DNA of 64,000 nucleotides from Rhizobium sp. S152 (GTDB lineage Bacteria; Pseudomonadota; Alphaproteobacteria; Rhizobiales; Rhizobiaceae), in contig NZ_JAUDRZ010000002.1 of the NCBI RefSeq assembly GCF_030380735.1, forward strand, positions 667,809-731,808. The letters run 5' to 3'. The notes below the pieces were generated by a model. It was not told the DNA's origin. It was given only the letters and a program-made list of their open reading frames with translations, and did not search any database. Below are positions 35,640 to 45,129 of this stretch, in pieces; the first letter of the stretch is position 1, and each line of letters opens with the position of its first letter. The translations under genes and the position numbers were made by a program.

Positions 35640-36761
35640 CTACGAACCCTTGGAAAGCAGTGAAAGCCTACGCCGAACCGGCACGTCGAACGCTACGTAC
35701 GCAATCGCAGAGAAGCCCACGATAACAGCAGTTCCGATGACAGCCACGGCCAATTGCAGGAGCGGTGAGAAATTCATGCCTTTGGCAAGGAAGCTGAATA
35801 GATGGACCAGAGGATAGTGGACCGCATATATGGGATACGATAGATTTCCACTCCATATCGCGCAGCGCCGCGTAAAGGGGTCGAGGTCTGCATTGAGACA
35901 TGCGAAGACAATTGCGGGCATTAGGATCATGACCACAATTGTGTCGACCAGCGCTTTCGGTAGCCCGGTATCCGGTGACATGAGAACTACGATTAAAAGT
36001 ACGGATGCGGGAATGAAAATGTGCTTAGGGGCGAATGAGCTATACCTGTAGATCAGCAACCCGACGGAAAAGGACCAGACTACGCGAGGAAATCCCCACC
36101 AAAACCCGTTGGGGTTGAAGCCAAAATTGACGGTTCCAGCACTTGCGATCGCAAAAAGCAGCCAAATGCCGCTTACAAAAACAACCGCCAGAAGCGCGCC
36201 CGAATACAGCTTGAGCCGAGCGCAAAGGGCAAACGCCGCATTCGCGAAAATCTCGAAAAACAGTGACCATGTGGGCGTATTGAGTGGGAACACCGACTGA
36301 TCGAGCGTCGGGGTGTGAAGCAAGGATGTTTGCAGTATTGGTAAGACCGTGACGCCAAAGACGAAGGCGATCGCGACGTCTCTCATATGCTGCGTTTGGT
36401 CGAGATCCATTCGGCCAAATTCCAATATAGCTGCAACCGTAGCGCCCATAACGATGAGTGGCAAAAGCCTGATCAGGCGCTTGCCAAGAAATGCAGTTGT
36501 TGTCAGCGACCCATCCCTCAGCTGGCGCTGATAGGCGCTTGCGATAACGAAGCCGCTGAGGACGAAGAAGAAGTCGACTGCCAGATAGCCGTTGGGTGCG
36601 AGGTAAGGGAGATCGAGTCGGGTCTTGAAGTGCTTGAATACCACGACAAGAGCCGCAAGGCCTCGCAGCAGGTCCAAACCGATATATCGATGCCCCGTAG
36701 ACTCGCTTCTTTCTACTCCGCTGCACAATGCAGACCATTGCGGCTTGATGTATGACAGCAT
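35640..36761 (-). CDS. Acyltransferase family 3 membrane protein (OafA/ExoZ type)
   Basis: A 373-residue multi-spanning acyltransferase with about ten hydrophobic segments. The family motifs are YIGLDLLRGLAALVVVFKHF at the first helix (with the catalytic-type histidine) and LAVDFFFVLSGFVIASAY near residue 65. Such proteins O-acetylate sugars of surface polysaccharides. I place the start at 36761 with AGGA eight bases upstream; an ATG at 36818 is possible. It is the last gene of the minus-strand row that includes manC and manB. Confidence 0.85.
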   Translation of the reverse strand: MLSYIKPQWSALCSGVERSESTGHRYIGLDLLRGLAALVVVFKHFKTRLDLPYLAPNGYLAVDFFFVLSGFVIASAYQRQLRDGSLTTTAFLGKRLIRLLPLIVMGATVAAILEFGRMDLDQTQHMRDVAIAFVFGVTVLPILQTSLLHTPTLDQSVFPLNTPTWSLFFEIFANAAFALCARLKLYSGALLAVVFVSGIWLLFAIASAGTVNFGFNPNGFWWGFPRVVWSFSVGLLIYRYSSFAPKHIFIPASVLLIVVLMSPDTGLPKALVDTIVVMILMPAIVFACLNADLDPFTRRCAIWSGNLSYPIYAVHYPLVHLFSFLAKGMNFSPLLQLAVAVIGTAVIVGFSAIAYVAFDVPVRRRLSLLSKGS

Positions 36762-36810
36762 AGGCCGAGATCCTGTTGACGATACGGTTTTCAGTTCGGT
36801 CGCGCGACCG

Positions 36811-37008
36811 TCAGGCATCCACCCTGCCGATCCTGAGGCGTCGCAGCGGCTGTGTTACAATCACCTGTCTTTTGTCATCTCGGTCGCGCGTAGCATCAGG
36901 ACCTTCCTCGAAGAAGTGCCCTTCACGCTGCAGCCGACGGACAAACCCCTCAAAAACCGGAACGCGCACCCCTTCCAACCCGCGCTTATCTCTCAGGCCG
37001 TTGTCCAT
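36811..37008 (-). CDS. Possible small basic protein after manC
   Basis: A 65-residue reading frame beginning MDNGLRDKRGLEGVRVPVFEG, rich in arginine, with AAGGAGG eleven bases before the ATG. It starts 43 bp after manC stops, on the same strand. I know no homologue. It overlaps the alternative N-terminal end of the acyltransferase gene, so both readings cannot be fully right. Confidence 0.3.
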   Translation of the reverse strand: MDNGLRDKRGLEGVRVPVFEGFVRRLQREGHFFEEGPDATRDRDDKRQVIVTQPLRRLRIGRVDA

Positions 37009-37051
37009 TCTTTCGTTGACCTCCTTGAAGTACTGCAGCGTGGCTAATACA

Positions 37052-38479
37052 TCAGCTGCGGCCGAACTCGTCCACGATACGGATGATGTCGTCTTCGCCG
37101 AGATAAGATCCCGTTTGCACTTCTATCAACTCGAGCATGATTTTGCCTGGGTTGGCCAAGCGATGGACCTCGCCAAGCGGGATGTAGACAGATTCATTCT
37201 CTCGCAGCATCTGCACGTTGTCGCCGATGGTCACCTCGGCCGTGCCCTTGACGACGATCCAATGCTCGGAGCGGTGGTGATGCTTCTGTAGCGACAGCTT
37301 CTTGCCCGGCGTGACGAAGATGCGCTTCACTTGGAAGCGGTCGCCCTTTAGCACTGAGGTATAGCCGCCCCAGGGCCGGTAGGAAGTGGGGTGGGTCTCG
37401 GTCAACTGCGATGTAGTGGGGGCGGCCGCGAGCACCTTCACGAGGTTCCCGACGTCTTGGCTGTCCTGCAGTCGGCCAACATACACGGCGTCCTCGCTGG
37501 CGATCACAGCGATGTTGTCCATGCCCTGGACGGCGAGGTGTACACCATGTGTCATGATCAGCGAGTTCTTGGTGTTGACGACCGTCGTATGGCCTGCTGC
37601 CACATTGCCATACTCGTCGCGGCTACCGCTTTTCCAGACCGAATCCCAGCCGCCGAGGTCGGACCACTTGAACGCCGAGGGGACGACGGCGGCATTGCTC
37701 GTCTTCTCCATGATCGCGTAATCGATCGAGATGTTCGGGGCAGCGGAGAAAGCCTCCTTGTCGAGACGGATGAAGTCGAGATCTCTGGCACTTTTGGTAA
37801 ATGCTGCTTCCGCTGCCCTCAATGTCTCCGTTGCAAAGCTGCGCATATCAGCCAATAGGCTGGACACAGAGAACATGAACATGCCCGAATTCCAGTAAAA
37901 GCCGTCGGTTGCAACCATGTCTTCTGCCTTGTTTCGCGGCGGCTTCTCGATGAAGCGGGCGACCGCGCGCGCCCCGGTTGGAAGTGTCTTTCCGCCTTCA
38001 ATGTAGCCATAACCGGTAGCCGGTTCAGTAGGCTGTATGCCGAAGGTTACCAGCTTTCCCTCGGCCGCCGTGGCGGCCGCAATGTTGACACAGCCAAAAT
38101 AGGTGTCGCCGGCAACGATTTCGTAGTCGGAGCCGAGCACGTGCATAATGGTGTCCTCGTCGAGACGATCGCGTACCAGCGTCGCAGCGGCGGCTACGGC
38201 GGCAGCGGTATTGCGGGCAACGGGTTCGAGTACGATGGCGGCGATCTCGATGTCCAGTTCACGCGCTTGCTCGGCGACAAGAAAGCGGAATTCTTCGTTG
38301 GTAAGAACGACGGGCGGTTCATAGAGCGCAGGATCGGACACGCGCCGCAGCGTTTCCTGAAAAAGCGTTTTGTCGCCCACGAAACGGATAAACTGCTTCG
38401 GCGCGGCGGCGCGTGATAGTGGCCAAAGCCGGGTACCCTTGCCGCCTGCCATGATCACTGGAACGATCTTTTTGGTCAT
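37052..38479 (-). CDS. manC: Mannose-1-phosphate guanylyltransferase / mannose-6-phosphate isomerase
   Basis: A 475-residue bifunctional enzyme. The N-terminal nucleotidyltransferase has PVIMAGGKGTRLWPLSR at residues 7-23 and FIEKPP near 175. The C-terminal cupin isomerase domain has GKKLSLQKHHHRSEHWIVV near 400. It supplies GDP-mannose for the exopolysaccharide. It lies 34 bp downstream of the phosphomannomutase gene on the same strand. Confidence 0.93.
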   Translation of the reverse strand: MTKKIVPVIMAGGKGTRLWPLSRAAAPKQFIRFVGDKTLFQETLRRVSDPALYEPPVVLTNEEFRFLVAEQARELDIEIAAIVLEPVARNTAAAVAAAATLVRDRLDEDTIMHVLGSDYEIVAGDTYFGCVNIAAATAAEGKLVTFGIQPTEPATGYGYIEGGKTLPTGARAVARFIEKPPRNKAEDMVATDGFYWNSGMFMFSVSSLLADMRSFATETLRAAEAAFTKSARDLDFIRLDKEAFSAAPNISIDYAIMEKTSNAAVVPSAFKWSDLGGWDSVWKSGSRDEYGNVAAGHTTVVNTKNSLIMTHGVHLAVQGMDNIAVIASEDAVYVGRLQDSQDVGNLVKVLAAAPTTSQLTETHPTSYRPWGGYTSVLKGDRFQVKRIFVTPGKKLSLQKHHHRSEHWIVVKGTAEVTIGDNVQMLRENESVYIPLGEVHRLANPGKIMLELIEVQTGSYLGEDDIIRIVDEFGRS

Positions 38480-38513
38480 CTCTAATATCCTTGGCTATCT
38501 CTTGCTTGGTCTA

Positions 38514-39938
38514 TTAATTCGTCTCGACCCAACAGTTGATGCGTTGCAGTCCAAAACCGAGCAACGCTGCCGCGGCTGCTTCGCCTTCCGCTTCGACGTT
38601 GCAGCGAATTTCCGGAGCATTGCTGAAGGGGCGGAAATGAATGGTGCGCCGGTCCCCAAGCGTGAGACGCAGCCCGTCGATATCGCTGACGCTGCCGACT
38701 TTGCCGATAGGGTCCAGAAGCGTCGCGAGGTTGGACGACCCGGACCGGAGATGTGCCATCAGACGGGCACTTGTCTCAACCGGAAAGTCTTCGAAACGGT
38801 CAGCCACGGCAAATGGCAACTCCCAGGAATCAGATATAACCGAAACCGGTTGCCGCCTGGATGCTGCAAGAAAGAGCGTCGCGAGGAGGGGCACGAAGCA
38901 ATCGCGAGTCGGACGTGCGCGCAGCGTGTGGCCGTTGATGTCGAAGCCGCTCGCGGTCAGCACGCCTCCATTCGCTTGGAAGCCCGCGACATTGTGGTCG
39001 CCCGATACGATTGCCTTCTGCATCCCCGATATCACGAAGGGACAGCCGACGCGGGTGCGAATAACGCTGAAGCTATCAGCAGCTTCAATCCCCGAATTCG
39101 ACGTGACCGGTGTGACCACCAATGTCGCGCCGAGGAAGTTTGCAGCGATCAATCCGAGAACATCACCGAGCAACGGGGTGCCCGTCTCGTCTGCCACTAT
39201 CGGACGATCCCCGTCGCCATCAGCCAAGACGATTGCGTCGAGGCCATGTTGTCTGGCAGCATCCGTCAGTTTGGCAATCGTCTCGTGACAACTGGCTTCT
39301 GTGTCGACGGGAACGAATGTCTCCGACCGACCAAAAGGCACGACTGTCGCACCGAAATGCATTAAGAGATCCACGAGCAGGTCGCGGGCGATCGTGCTAT
39401 GCCGGTAGACGCCAACCTTGAGGCCAGCAAGCGCGCCCGCAGGAAGAGTATGGGCATTCCGTTCGCGGAGGGTCGTCAGGCATTCGGATGAATCCTCCTG
39501 CGTACGCGTGCCGCGGGGCGCAAATGCAAAGCCGGCGCCATCGAGCGCGGTTGCTGCCGCAGTGATTGCAGCCTCGTCCGCTTTGATCTCGCCGGTTGGT
39601 CGATGGAACTTGACGTCATTTCGATCCGCTGGGATATGAGAACTCGTCACCATCAGGCAGCCGGCCTTTTGCTGGAGATCATAAAGCGCAAGTGCTGGCG
39701 TCGGCGCTGTGCCGCAGTCTTGGACATCGACGCCGAGACTAACATGGGGATCAGTGCAGTTGGTCGCGATCTCTGGACTCGAATCCCTGTAGTCCGGGCC
39801 GATCAGGATGGCGTCGCCCGCTTGCGCCAGTCCGCTATCGAGCAGCAGGTAGCGTCCGAACGCGGTGGCAAAGAGAGCCGGGGCTCGACCCTTGAGGTCC
39901 TCGGACAGGCCGCGAAGTCCACTCGTTCCGAATTTCAT
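38514..39938 (-). CDS. manB: Phosphomannomutase-family enzyme
   Basis: A 474-residue alpha-D-phosphohexomutase. It begins MKFGTSGLRG, with the active serine loop VTSSHIP near residue 99 in place of the usual TASHNP, the metal-binding loop LADGDGDRP near 240 and a C-terminal domain with HFRPFSNAPEIR. Next to manC it should interconvert mannose-6- and mannose-1-phosphate. The ATG has AAGGA nine bases upstream. The altered serine loop is unusual but keeps the serine. Confidence 0.87.
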   Translation of the reverse strand: MKFGTSGLRGLSEDLKGRAPALFATAFGRYLLLDSGLAQAGDAILIGPDYRDSSPEIATNCTDPHVSLGVDVQDCGTAPTPALALYDLQQKAGCLMVTSSHIPADRNDVKFHRPTGEIKADEAAITAAATALDGAGFAFAPRGTRTQEDSSECLTTLRERNAHTLPAGALAGLKVGVYRHSTIARDLLVDLLMHFGATVVPFGRSETFVPVDTEASCHETIAKLTDAARQHGLDAIVLADGDGDRPIVADETGTPLLGDVLGLIAANFLGATLVVTPVTSNSGIEAADSFSVIRTRVGCPFVISGMQKAIVSGDHNVAGFQANGGVLTASGFDINGHTLRARPTRDCFVPLLATLFLAASRRQPVSVISDSWELPFAVADRFEDFPVETSARLMAHLRSGSSNLATLLDPIGKVGSVSDIDGLRLTLGDRRTIHFRPFSNAPEIRCNVEAEGEAAAAALLGFGLQRINCWVETN

Positions 39939-39950
39939 CTTAGGCAATCC

Positions 39951-39982
39951 TTTTAGGCGTGCACGTTGCTCGCGCCCTAAAA
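39951..39982 (-). promoter_or_regulatory. Stem-loop before manB
   Basis: TTTTAGGCG and CGCCCTAAAA pair with one bulge across 13 bases, immediately upstream of the manB start. The distal arm runs into the AAGGA ribosome site, so the hairpin could modulate manB translation or act as an attenuator. Confidence 0.35.
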
Positions 39983-40008
39983 ACCCCCCGTTCTAGTCAG
40001 GCACATGA

Positions 40009-40302
40009 TCAGGCGTCGTCGCGCTTGGAACTTTCTCTCCAGATGACGAAAATTACGCCGCCAACATATCCCAGTTGCATCAGCAAAAGGCAGAAGGCGC
40101 CGTAATAGGCGGTGGTAGCGATGCTGCCGCTATGTGCATAGGACACTGCAGAGAAGACGATACTTGCGAGAAGCATCCTGAAATAGAAGGCCGGCGCTCG
40201 CATCAACTCGATGAAGCGCTCGATAGTGTTTCGATTTCCCAGTTTCTTTGTATCGGAGAAAATTCGACGGAACGGTGTGATGCAGGGCGTCAGAATTGAC
40301 AT
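40009..40302 (-). CDS. Small membrane protein, ExoX/SyrA-like exopolysaccharide repressor family
   Basis: A 97-residue protein with two hydrophobic segments (residues about 40-58 and 66-86). The block SGSIATTAYYGAFCLLLMQLG followed by VIFVIWRE resembles the ExoX/PsiA/SyrA family, small inner-membrane proteins that lower exopolysaccharide output, probably at the ExoY step. It lies three bases after the desaturase gene and 70 bp before manB. Family assignment is by short-motif similarity only. Confidence 0.6.
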   Translation of the reverse strand: MSILTPCITPFRRIFSDTKKLGNRNTIERFIELMRAPAFYFRMLLASIVFSAVSYAHSGSIATTAYYGAFCLLLMQLGYVGGVIFVIWRESSKRDDA

Positions 40303-40305
40303 CGC

Positions 40306-41331
40306 TCAATCCTCTCTCGGGTCGACCATTTGCCGCGTCCAGTCTATGCCTTCAATAGCGGGGGACGAAATGGACGTCGGCTTTTGACGAAATCGCTTTT
40401 GAATTGCTTTCCAGCTTCTGATTATCGGATTGATGAAGGCGCCTCGCAGAGTGTTGAATTTTTGCAGGGTTGCATCACTGTAACCAGCGATCCCAAACTC
40501 AACTTCCTCGCCCTTCGCAGGTCTGTACCCGGTTCCAAAAATCCAGTCATATATGGATAAATTGGTGCCGAAGTTTTTGTCCCAATGCGGCTGGAGCTTG
40601 CTGTGATGCACCTGGTGCATGTGAGGACTGATTAATACCCGGTCGAACCATCCCAGACCTACGGGAATATGCGAGTGCTTGAGCGGATCAAGGGTCCAGA
40701 TGGTGAAAATCTTGCTGGCAACTGCCTTAAGAAGGAGGGCTTCGGGAAGGCTGATGTCAAAAAGATATATTAATACGCCGGCCACCGCTCCCGTTATTAC
40801 GCCCGCCATCGCGCCACCGTAGAGGATAGGCAGCGAGTGGCCGCGCTTGGACGTCAGGGGATTGAGAAAATCGGCTGAATGATGGACCTTGTGCAACTCC
40901 CAAAGTGCGGGAACCTTGTGCTCGAGATAGTGGACGACATAGTCGGCGAACTCAGCGGCTAGAAACATCACAATTGTGCAGAGAAACGCCACTGCAAAGG
41001 TTGTCGGAATGGGCGTTAAATGACCGAAAAGTGCCGTCAGCGATGTGTTCACGCCAATCGACAATAGCCCCGCTATTGCAAAACCCGGCGCGGCAAAGAT
41101 GAAGTCCGTGAATTTCCGATAGATATAAATGATCACGTCCATGTGGAAGCTTTTAGAGCGCCATGGATCAAACGGCACGCAGTGCTCAAACACCTCGCGA
41201 AGCGAGAATACATGACGGTTCCGGCGAAGCTGGATCGCAAACGAGACAAGGCCGGCGCCGAAGAAAATACCCCAGGTTAGGGCAAACTGCGGAAGGTTCA
41301 TGAAGTAGGAGTAGAGAACATCGACACTCAT
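40306..41331 (-). CDS. Sterol desaturase / fatty acid hydroxylase family protein
   Basis: A 341-residue di-iron membrane enzyme with four to five hydrophobic segments. The histidine clusters are HYLEHKVPALWELHKVHHS near residue 140 and HMHQVHHSKLQPHWDKNFG near 235, as in the family. These enzymes hydroxylate or desaturate lipid chains. Its place as first gene of a row with an ExoX-like protein, manB and manC suggests a lipid carrier or envelope lipid linked to the polysaccharide; the substrate is unknown. Confidence 0.83.
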   Translation of the reverse strand: MSVDVLYSYFMNLPQFALTWGIFFGAGLVSFAIQLRRNRHVFSLREVFEHCVPFDPWRSKSFHMDVIIYIYRKFTDFIFAAPGFAIAGLLSIGVNTSLTALFGHLTPIPTTFAVAFLCTIVMFLAAEFADYVVHYLEHKVPALWELHKVHHSADFLNPLTSKRGHSLPILYGGAMAGVITGAVAGVLIYLFDISLPEALLLKAVASKIFTIWTLDPLKHSHIPVGLGWFDRVLISPHMHQVHHSKLQPHWDKNFGTNLSIYDWIFGTGYRPAKGEEVEFGIAGYSDATLQKFNTLRGAFINPIIRSWKAIQKRFRQKPTSISSPAIEGIDWTRQMVDPRED

Positions 41332-41909
41332 GGCATTGCTCCACGGTGCGAAGTAACGCTGTCACCATTGCCCGCTCTCGGACGCCCGAATTCGCGAGAG
41401 CTCGAGACAATAGCGGTCCAAAACAACGCTCGGTAAGCATCCATTGTGAATATCATAGCGACATACTCCGCGCGCTTGCGCTTCAGGGGTCGGGCTCCTC
41501 CTTCCCGCGACATGTGCTAATTCGGCCCGGTGTCCGCAACGGCCTCCCGCCATCGCTGCACTGCCGCATGTGTATCGATAAGTCATGGTGGAATGGCCAG
41601 AGGCCATCGAATTCCATCAAGTATCGTCACAGGACCAAAAGTAATAGTCCGGCGTGACAACTTTATAAAAGTAATCAAATAATTTCCTGAATGTCAAATT
41701 ACGTCAGATTTTGCAACTTTATTACGCATCTGTCTATAAAATGTTCACATGTATTGAAGTTGGTAAAAAATATCACCGCTTGCTTTCACAAGCGCGCCGT
41801 GAATAGGCTTTGTTTCAAACGTTTACATAAGTTTGACTTCCCAAAAGCCGGTCTAATCGCTAGTGTGCAATGCAGCAAGGCTGCTTCCTAGTAGATGCGG
41901 GCGAGGACG
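41332..41909. promoter_or_regulatory. Divergent promoter region, desaturase row / polymerase row
   Basis: A 578-bp region without a convincing gene. Its right third (about 41640-41860) is markedly AT-rich and probably holds promoters. It contains TGCAATGCA at 41866-41874, one of five copies of the shared polysaccharide-locus motif, and a 23-bp stretch (41867-41889) repeated with two changes at 57658-57680. Confidence 0.55.
41866..41874 (+). promoter_or_regulatory. YGCAMTGCA motif, copy 1
   Basis: TGCAATGCA, 35 bp upstream of the polymerase-like gene. It matches the consensus shared by all four divergent gaps of the polysaccharide locus. Confidence 0.5.
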
Positions 41910-43352
41910 ATGAGTGTCGAGCCGATTGGAGTCTTCACGTTAGTGTTGGGGTTTTACGCCCTTTCGCTTGGCAGCGCGTTTACAGCTGCTCTTCTTGTAA
42001 TAATGAGCATTTTTGGTTCCGCCGCAGCTCTTGTTGTCGGTTCGGCGAGCGTGCCTCCCGCTCACCTGTTCCTGCTATTTCTGGTTATCTCGATCGTAAG
42101 TGGTCGGACTGATCTGCGTCCTGCAACAGCCATGCTGAGCGTAGGAAAACCAGGATTTTGGCTCGCTGCGTTGGTGACCTATGGAGCGATAAGTGCGTAT
42201 TTCCTTCCAAGATTGCTTTCCGGTGAAACATTGATCGTTCCGCTTGGAATTTCTGAATATCCACTCACGCGCGGCGTCGTCCCTCTCGGACCTGTCTCGA
42301 GCAACTTTACCCAGCCAATCTATCTGTTGGCCGATTTTGTCTGTTTCGTTGCGATTTCGGTGATCGGGTCGACATCAGCGGGCTGCAGAGCAATCGTGAA
42401 TGCTCTGATCGCATATGCCGCGTTGAATATCGGTTTTGCCCTCTTGGATCTGGCAACGGCTGCCACGGGGACGCAGGACGCCCTCCAATTCATGCGCAAT
42501 GCTCAGTACACGTTCCACGAGAACGAGAGCGTTAATGGCATGAAGCGCATAGTCGGCTCCTGGCCGGAAGCATCGGCCTTCGCAGGCACGACACTCGGCG
42601 TACTTGGCTTTACAGGTACGCTGTGGTTGTGTGGAAGAACCAGCCGCTGGCAAGGGTTTCTGGCCGTGGCGTCGCTTTTGCTCATTATGCTGTCCACTTC
42701 CTCAACCGGGCTCGTCGCCACACCAGTTTGTTTAGCCATCATGTACTGCACCGCACTTTCAAAGTGCGGCACCTCTCAAGCGAGTGGTAACGCGACCGCC
42801 TTTGTTTTGCTATCACCTCTGCTTCTTGTCGTCGCAACCTTGGTCGTCATTTTGAGCAACGATCTATACGGCATGCTCTACGAGTACGTTGATATTCTGG
42901 TTCTTAGCAAGGCGACGTCAAATTCTGGTATAGCAAGAGGTGCGTGGAATTCATTCGGGATGCAGAACTTCTGGGATTCTTCCGGATTCGGCGTAGGCCT
43001 GGGCACCGCGCGGACGTCAAGCTTTCCGATCGCTGTTTTGTCAAATGTCGGCGTTCCCGGAGCGATCTTTTTCGCGACCTTTGCGATCGCGGCGCTGACG
43101 CGGATGGGAAACTCGCCCCAAACATTCGAAAGAGACGTGAAATTGGCCGCACGTAACGGTTGCCTTTGCCTCCTCGTAGGGGGAACTGTCGCCGGGGCAA
43201 CCGTCGACCTCGGTCTGCTGTTCTTCATTCTGGCTGGGTTGGCTGCCAGTCGCCCGGTACCCTCGGTGGAGGCTGCCGCACCATTTCTCCGCCTGCGCCA
43301 ACAAAGCGATGGTCCGGCCTGGGTGGCTCGAAATGATCATACCTTGCCATAG
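41910..43352 (+). CDS. Polysaccharide polymerase-like membrane protein (Wzy/O-antigen ligase type)
   Basis: A 480-residue protein with ten or more hydrophobic segments and a long central loop (residues about 105-145 and 190-225) as in Wzy polymerases and ExoQ-like proteins. There are no enzyme motifs, which is normal for the family. The ATG at 41910 has GAGG four bases upstream and is preferred over one five codons earlier. As the first plus-strand gene of the locus it likely polymerises the repeat unit at the periplasmic face. The specific function is inferred from topology and context. Confidence 0.7.
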   Translation: MSVEPIGVFTLVLGFYALSLGSAFTAALLVIMSIFGSAAALVVGSASVPPAHLFLLFLVISIVSGRTDLRPATAMLSVGKPGFWLAALVTYGAISAYFLPRLLSGETLIVPLGISEYPLTRGVVPLGPVSSNFTQPIYLLADFVCFVAISVIGSTSAGCRAIVNALIAYAALNIGFALLDLATAATGTQDALQFMRNAQYTFHENESVNGMKRIVGSWPEASAFAGTTLGVLGFTGTLWLCGRTSRWQGFLAVASLLLIMLSTSSTGLVATPVCLAIMYCTALSKCGTSQASGNATAFVLLSPLLLVVATLVVILSNDLYGMLYEYVDILVLSKATSNSGIARGAWNSFGMQNFWDSSGFGVGLGTARTSSFPIAVLSNVGVPGAIFFATFAIAALTRMGNSPQTFERDVKLAARNGCLCLLVGGTVAGATVDLGLLFFILAGLAASRPVPSVEAAAPFLRLRQQSDGPAWVARNDHTLP

Positions 43353-43361
43353 AGGGTCGAT

Positions 43362-43433
43362 ATGTCCGCGGGCGACCCGACCGACATGACGAGGAAAAAC
43401 CTGCCCGAACTGAATCCATTGGCGGGCAGTTAG
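43362..43433 (+). CDS. Possible 23-residue peptide between polymerase and GMC genes
   Basis: An ATG with AGGG five bases upstream opens a 23-codon frame (MSAGDPTDMTRKNLPELNPL...) in the 142-bp gap. It may be a leader or chance ORF; nothing else supports it. Confidence 0.2.
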   Translation: MSAGDPTDMTRKNLPELNPLAGS

Positions 43434-43494
43434 CCGCTCAAGAAGGCGGGGGATTTGTCGCCGATTTGAAAACGACATGGAAGAGGTGATGGCC

Positions 43495-45129
43495 ATGCCA
43501 ACCATTAATCTGCAGCCTAGCGATACGCTCGTTCCGTTGCTTCGCTGCGATGTCTGCATTGTTGGGTCGGGCCCGGCGGGCGCTACACTGGCACGCGAAT
43601 TGTCTAATTCGGGACTGAGTGTCGTGCTCTTGGAGAGCGGCGGCGAGCTGCGTGATCCCGAAAATGACGCGTTGAATGATATTGAGAATGTAGGACGACC
43701 GCGGGTTCGCGACCAATGGTCGGTGCGCAACCGGATCCTAGGCGGCAGTTCACATACTTGGGGAGGGCGGTGCGGTCCTTTCGATGCCATAGACTTCGAA
43801 AAGCGCAATTGGATTGAGAATTCTGGATGGCCCATCGCCATGCAGGAGCTCGATCCTTACATGGATCGCAGCGCCAACCATCTTGGGCTTGCACTTGGCA
43901 GCGGCTATAGCGACCAGCGGTTCTGGTCGATTGCAGGACGCAGGGCGCCCAGGCAAGAAGTTGCGGCTGACCTCCTATTGCCGTTCTTTTGGCAATTCAG
44001 CAGGGACACCGCGGAATCCTATCCTTTCGAGTATATGCGCTTCGGGCGACACATTGCCAAGCACCTCGGAGCCAACGTCACGCTGGTGACGGGCGCGACT
44101 GCGCTGCGGGTGCTGGCAAACGAGGCGCGCACGAAAACACATGGACTTGAATTTGGTACTCGCGACGGGCGAAAGCACAGCCTTGTCGCAAGCTCTGTAG
44201 CGCTCTGCGCCGGAGGCGTCGAGAATGCTCGCATTCTCCTGAATTCTCATGAACAAGATCGCAGGTCCCTCGGCAACGATCGGGATCGGGTCGGTCGCTA
44301 TCTGATGGATCACCTTCGTGGCCCAACGGCGTTTTTTTCTCTTGCCAGTTCCAAAGCGTTGCGTCGCAGGTTCGGACGCTACAATGTTCGCGGTCGTTTC
44401 TTCCGTGCGGGCCTCAGACTAAGCCCGGCAGTCCAACGAGACGAAAAATTGTTAAATTGTGCCGGCTGGCTTGGGGAAGTTCTTGCGCCCGATGATCCTT
44501 GGGACGCGTTGCGCCGGCTTGCGGCTCGAAAGCCGAGGCTGCCGGAGGACGTTATCAGTGTCGCACGCAACGCCCCTTTGATGCTGGAGGGCGCTATTGA
44601 CTATTTCGGCGCGCGAAACGGCCTGCCGCGAAAGCTGCAGGAGCTTACGCTCGACTGCATGTGTGAGCAGATGCCCGATGAAGATAGCCGCATAAGCCTG
44701 TCGGATCGCCGGGATCGGTATGGTGCGCCCCTGCCAAAGATAGACTGGCGCAGCCATCCGGACGAGGCGCGCACGATGCACCATATGGCCGCGCTGGTTG
44801 CTGCCGAATTTGCAAGAATAGGTTTCCCGGAGCCGGCTCTGGCAGATTGGGTTCGCGATAAGGCGCCGATCCCCGCGAGTTTCGTAGATGTTGCTCATCC
44901 GACAGGTACGACGCGCATGTCGGATGATCCGGCAAAAGGTGTCGTCGACGTGAATTGTCAGGTTCACGGCGTCCAGGGTCTTTACGTCTCAGGCAGTTCG
45001 GTGTTTCCGACGGCCGGACATTGCAATCCCACTCAGATGATTGTGGCTATGGCAATTCGCTTGGCCGACCATTTGAAGGACAGGCTTAATCGCCCATTTT
45101 TGACAAAGGTGATCGCTCATGCCGGATGA
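43495..45129 (+). CDS. GMC-family FAD-dependent oxidoreductase
   Basis: A 544-residue flavoprotein. The FAD-binding motif DVCIVGSGPAGATLARE starts near residue 21, GGSSHTWGGRC near 85 forms the flavin-contact region, and the C-terminal AHPTGTTRM plus GHCNPTQMIVAM carries the catalytic histidine/asparagine pair of the GMC family. It oxidises an alcohol, plausibly a sugar hydroxyl. The ATG at 43495 has AGAGG eight bases upstream. It overlaps the next epimerase-like gene by 11 bp, suggesting the two act in sequence. Confidence 0.85.
   Translation: MPTINLQPSDTLVPLLRCDVCIVGSGPAGATLARELSNSGLSVVLLESGGELRDPENDALNDIENVGRPRVRDQWSVRNRILGGSSHTWGGRCGPFDAIDFEKRNWIENSGWPIAMQELDPYMDRSANHLGLALGSGYSDQRFWSIAGRRAPRQEVAADLLLPFFWQFSRDTAESYPFEYMRFGRHIAKHLGANVTLVTGATALRVLANEARTKTHGLEFGTRDGRKHSLVASSVALCAGGVENARILLNSHEQDRRSLGNDRDRVGRYLMDHLRGPTAFFSLASSKALRRRFGRYNVRGRFFRAGLRLSPAVQRDEKLLNCAGWLGEVLAPDDPWDALRRLAARKPRLPEDVISVARNAPLMLEGAIDYFGARNGLPRKLQELTLDCMCEQMPDEDSRISLSDRRDRYGAPLPKIDWRSHPDEARTMHHMAALVAAEFARIGFPEPALADWVRDKAPIPASFVDVAHPTGTTRMSDDPAKGVVDVNCQVHGVQGLYVSGSSVFPTAGHCNPTQMIVAMAIRLADHLKDRLNRPFLTKVIAHAG

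Noticed and set aside
36776..37291. Plus-strand frame of 171 codons over the end of manC
   Set aside because: It is antisense to the conserved ManC cupin domain and has no motif or start signal.
41691..41891. 66-codon frame in the AT-rich divergent gap
   Set aside because: Composition follows the AT-rich promoter DNA, and there is no ribosome site or recognisable sequence.
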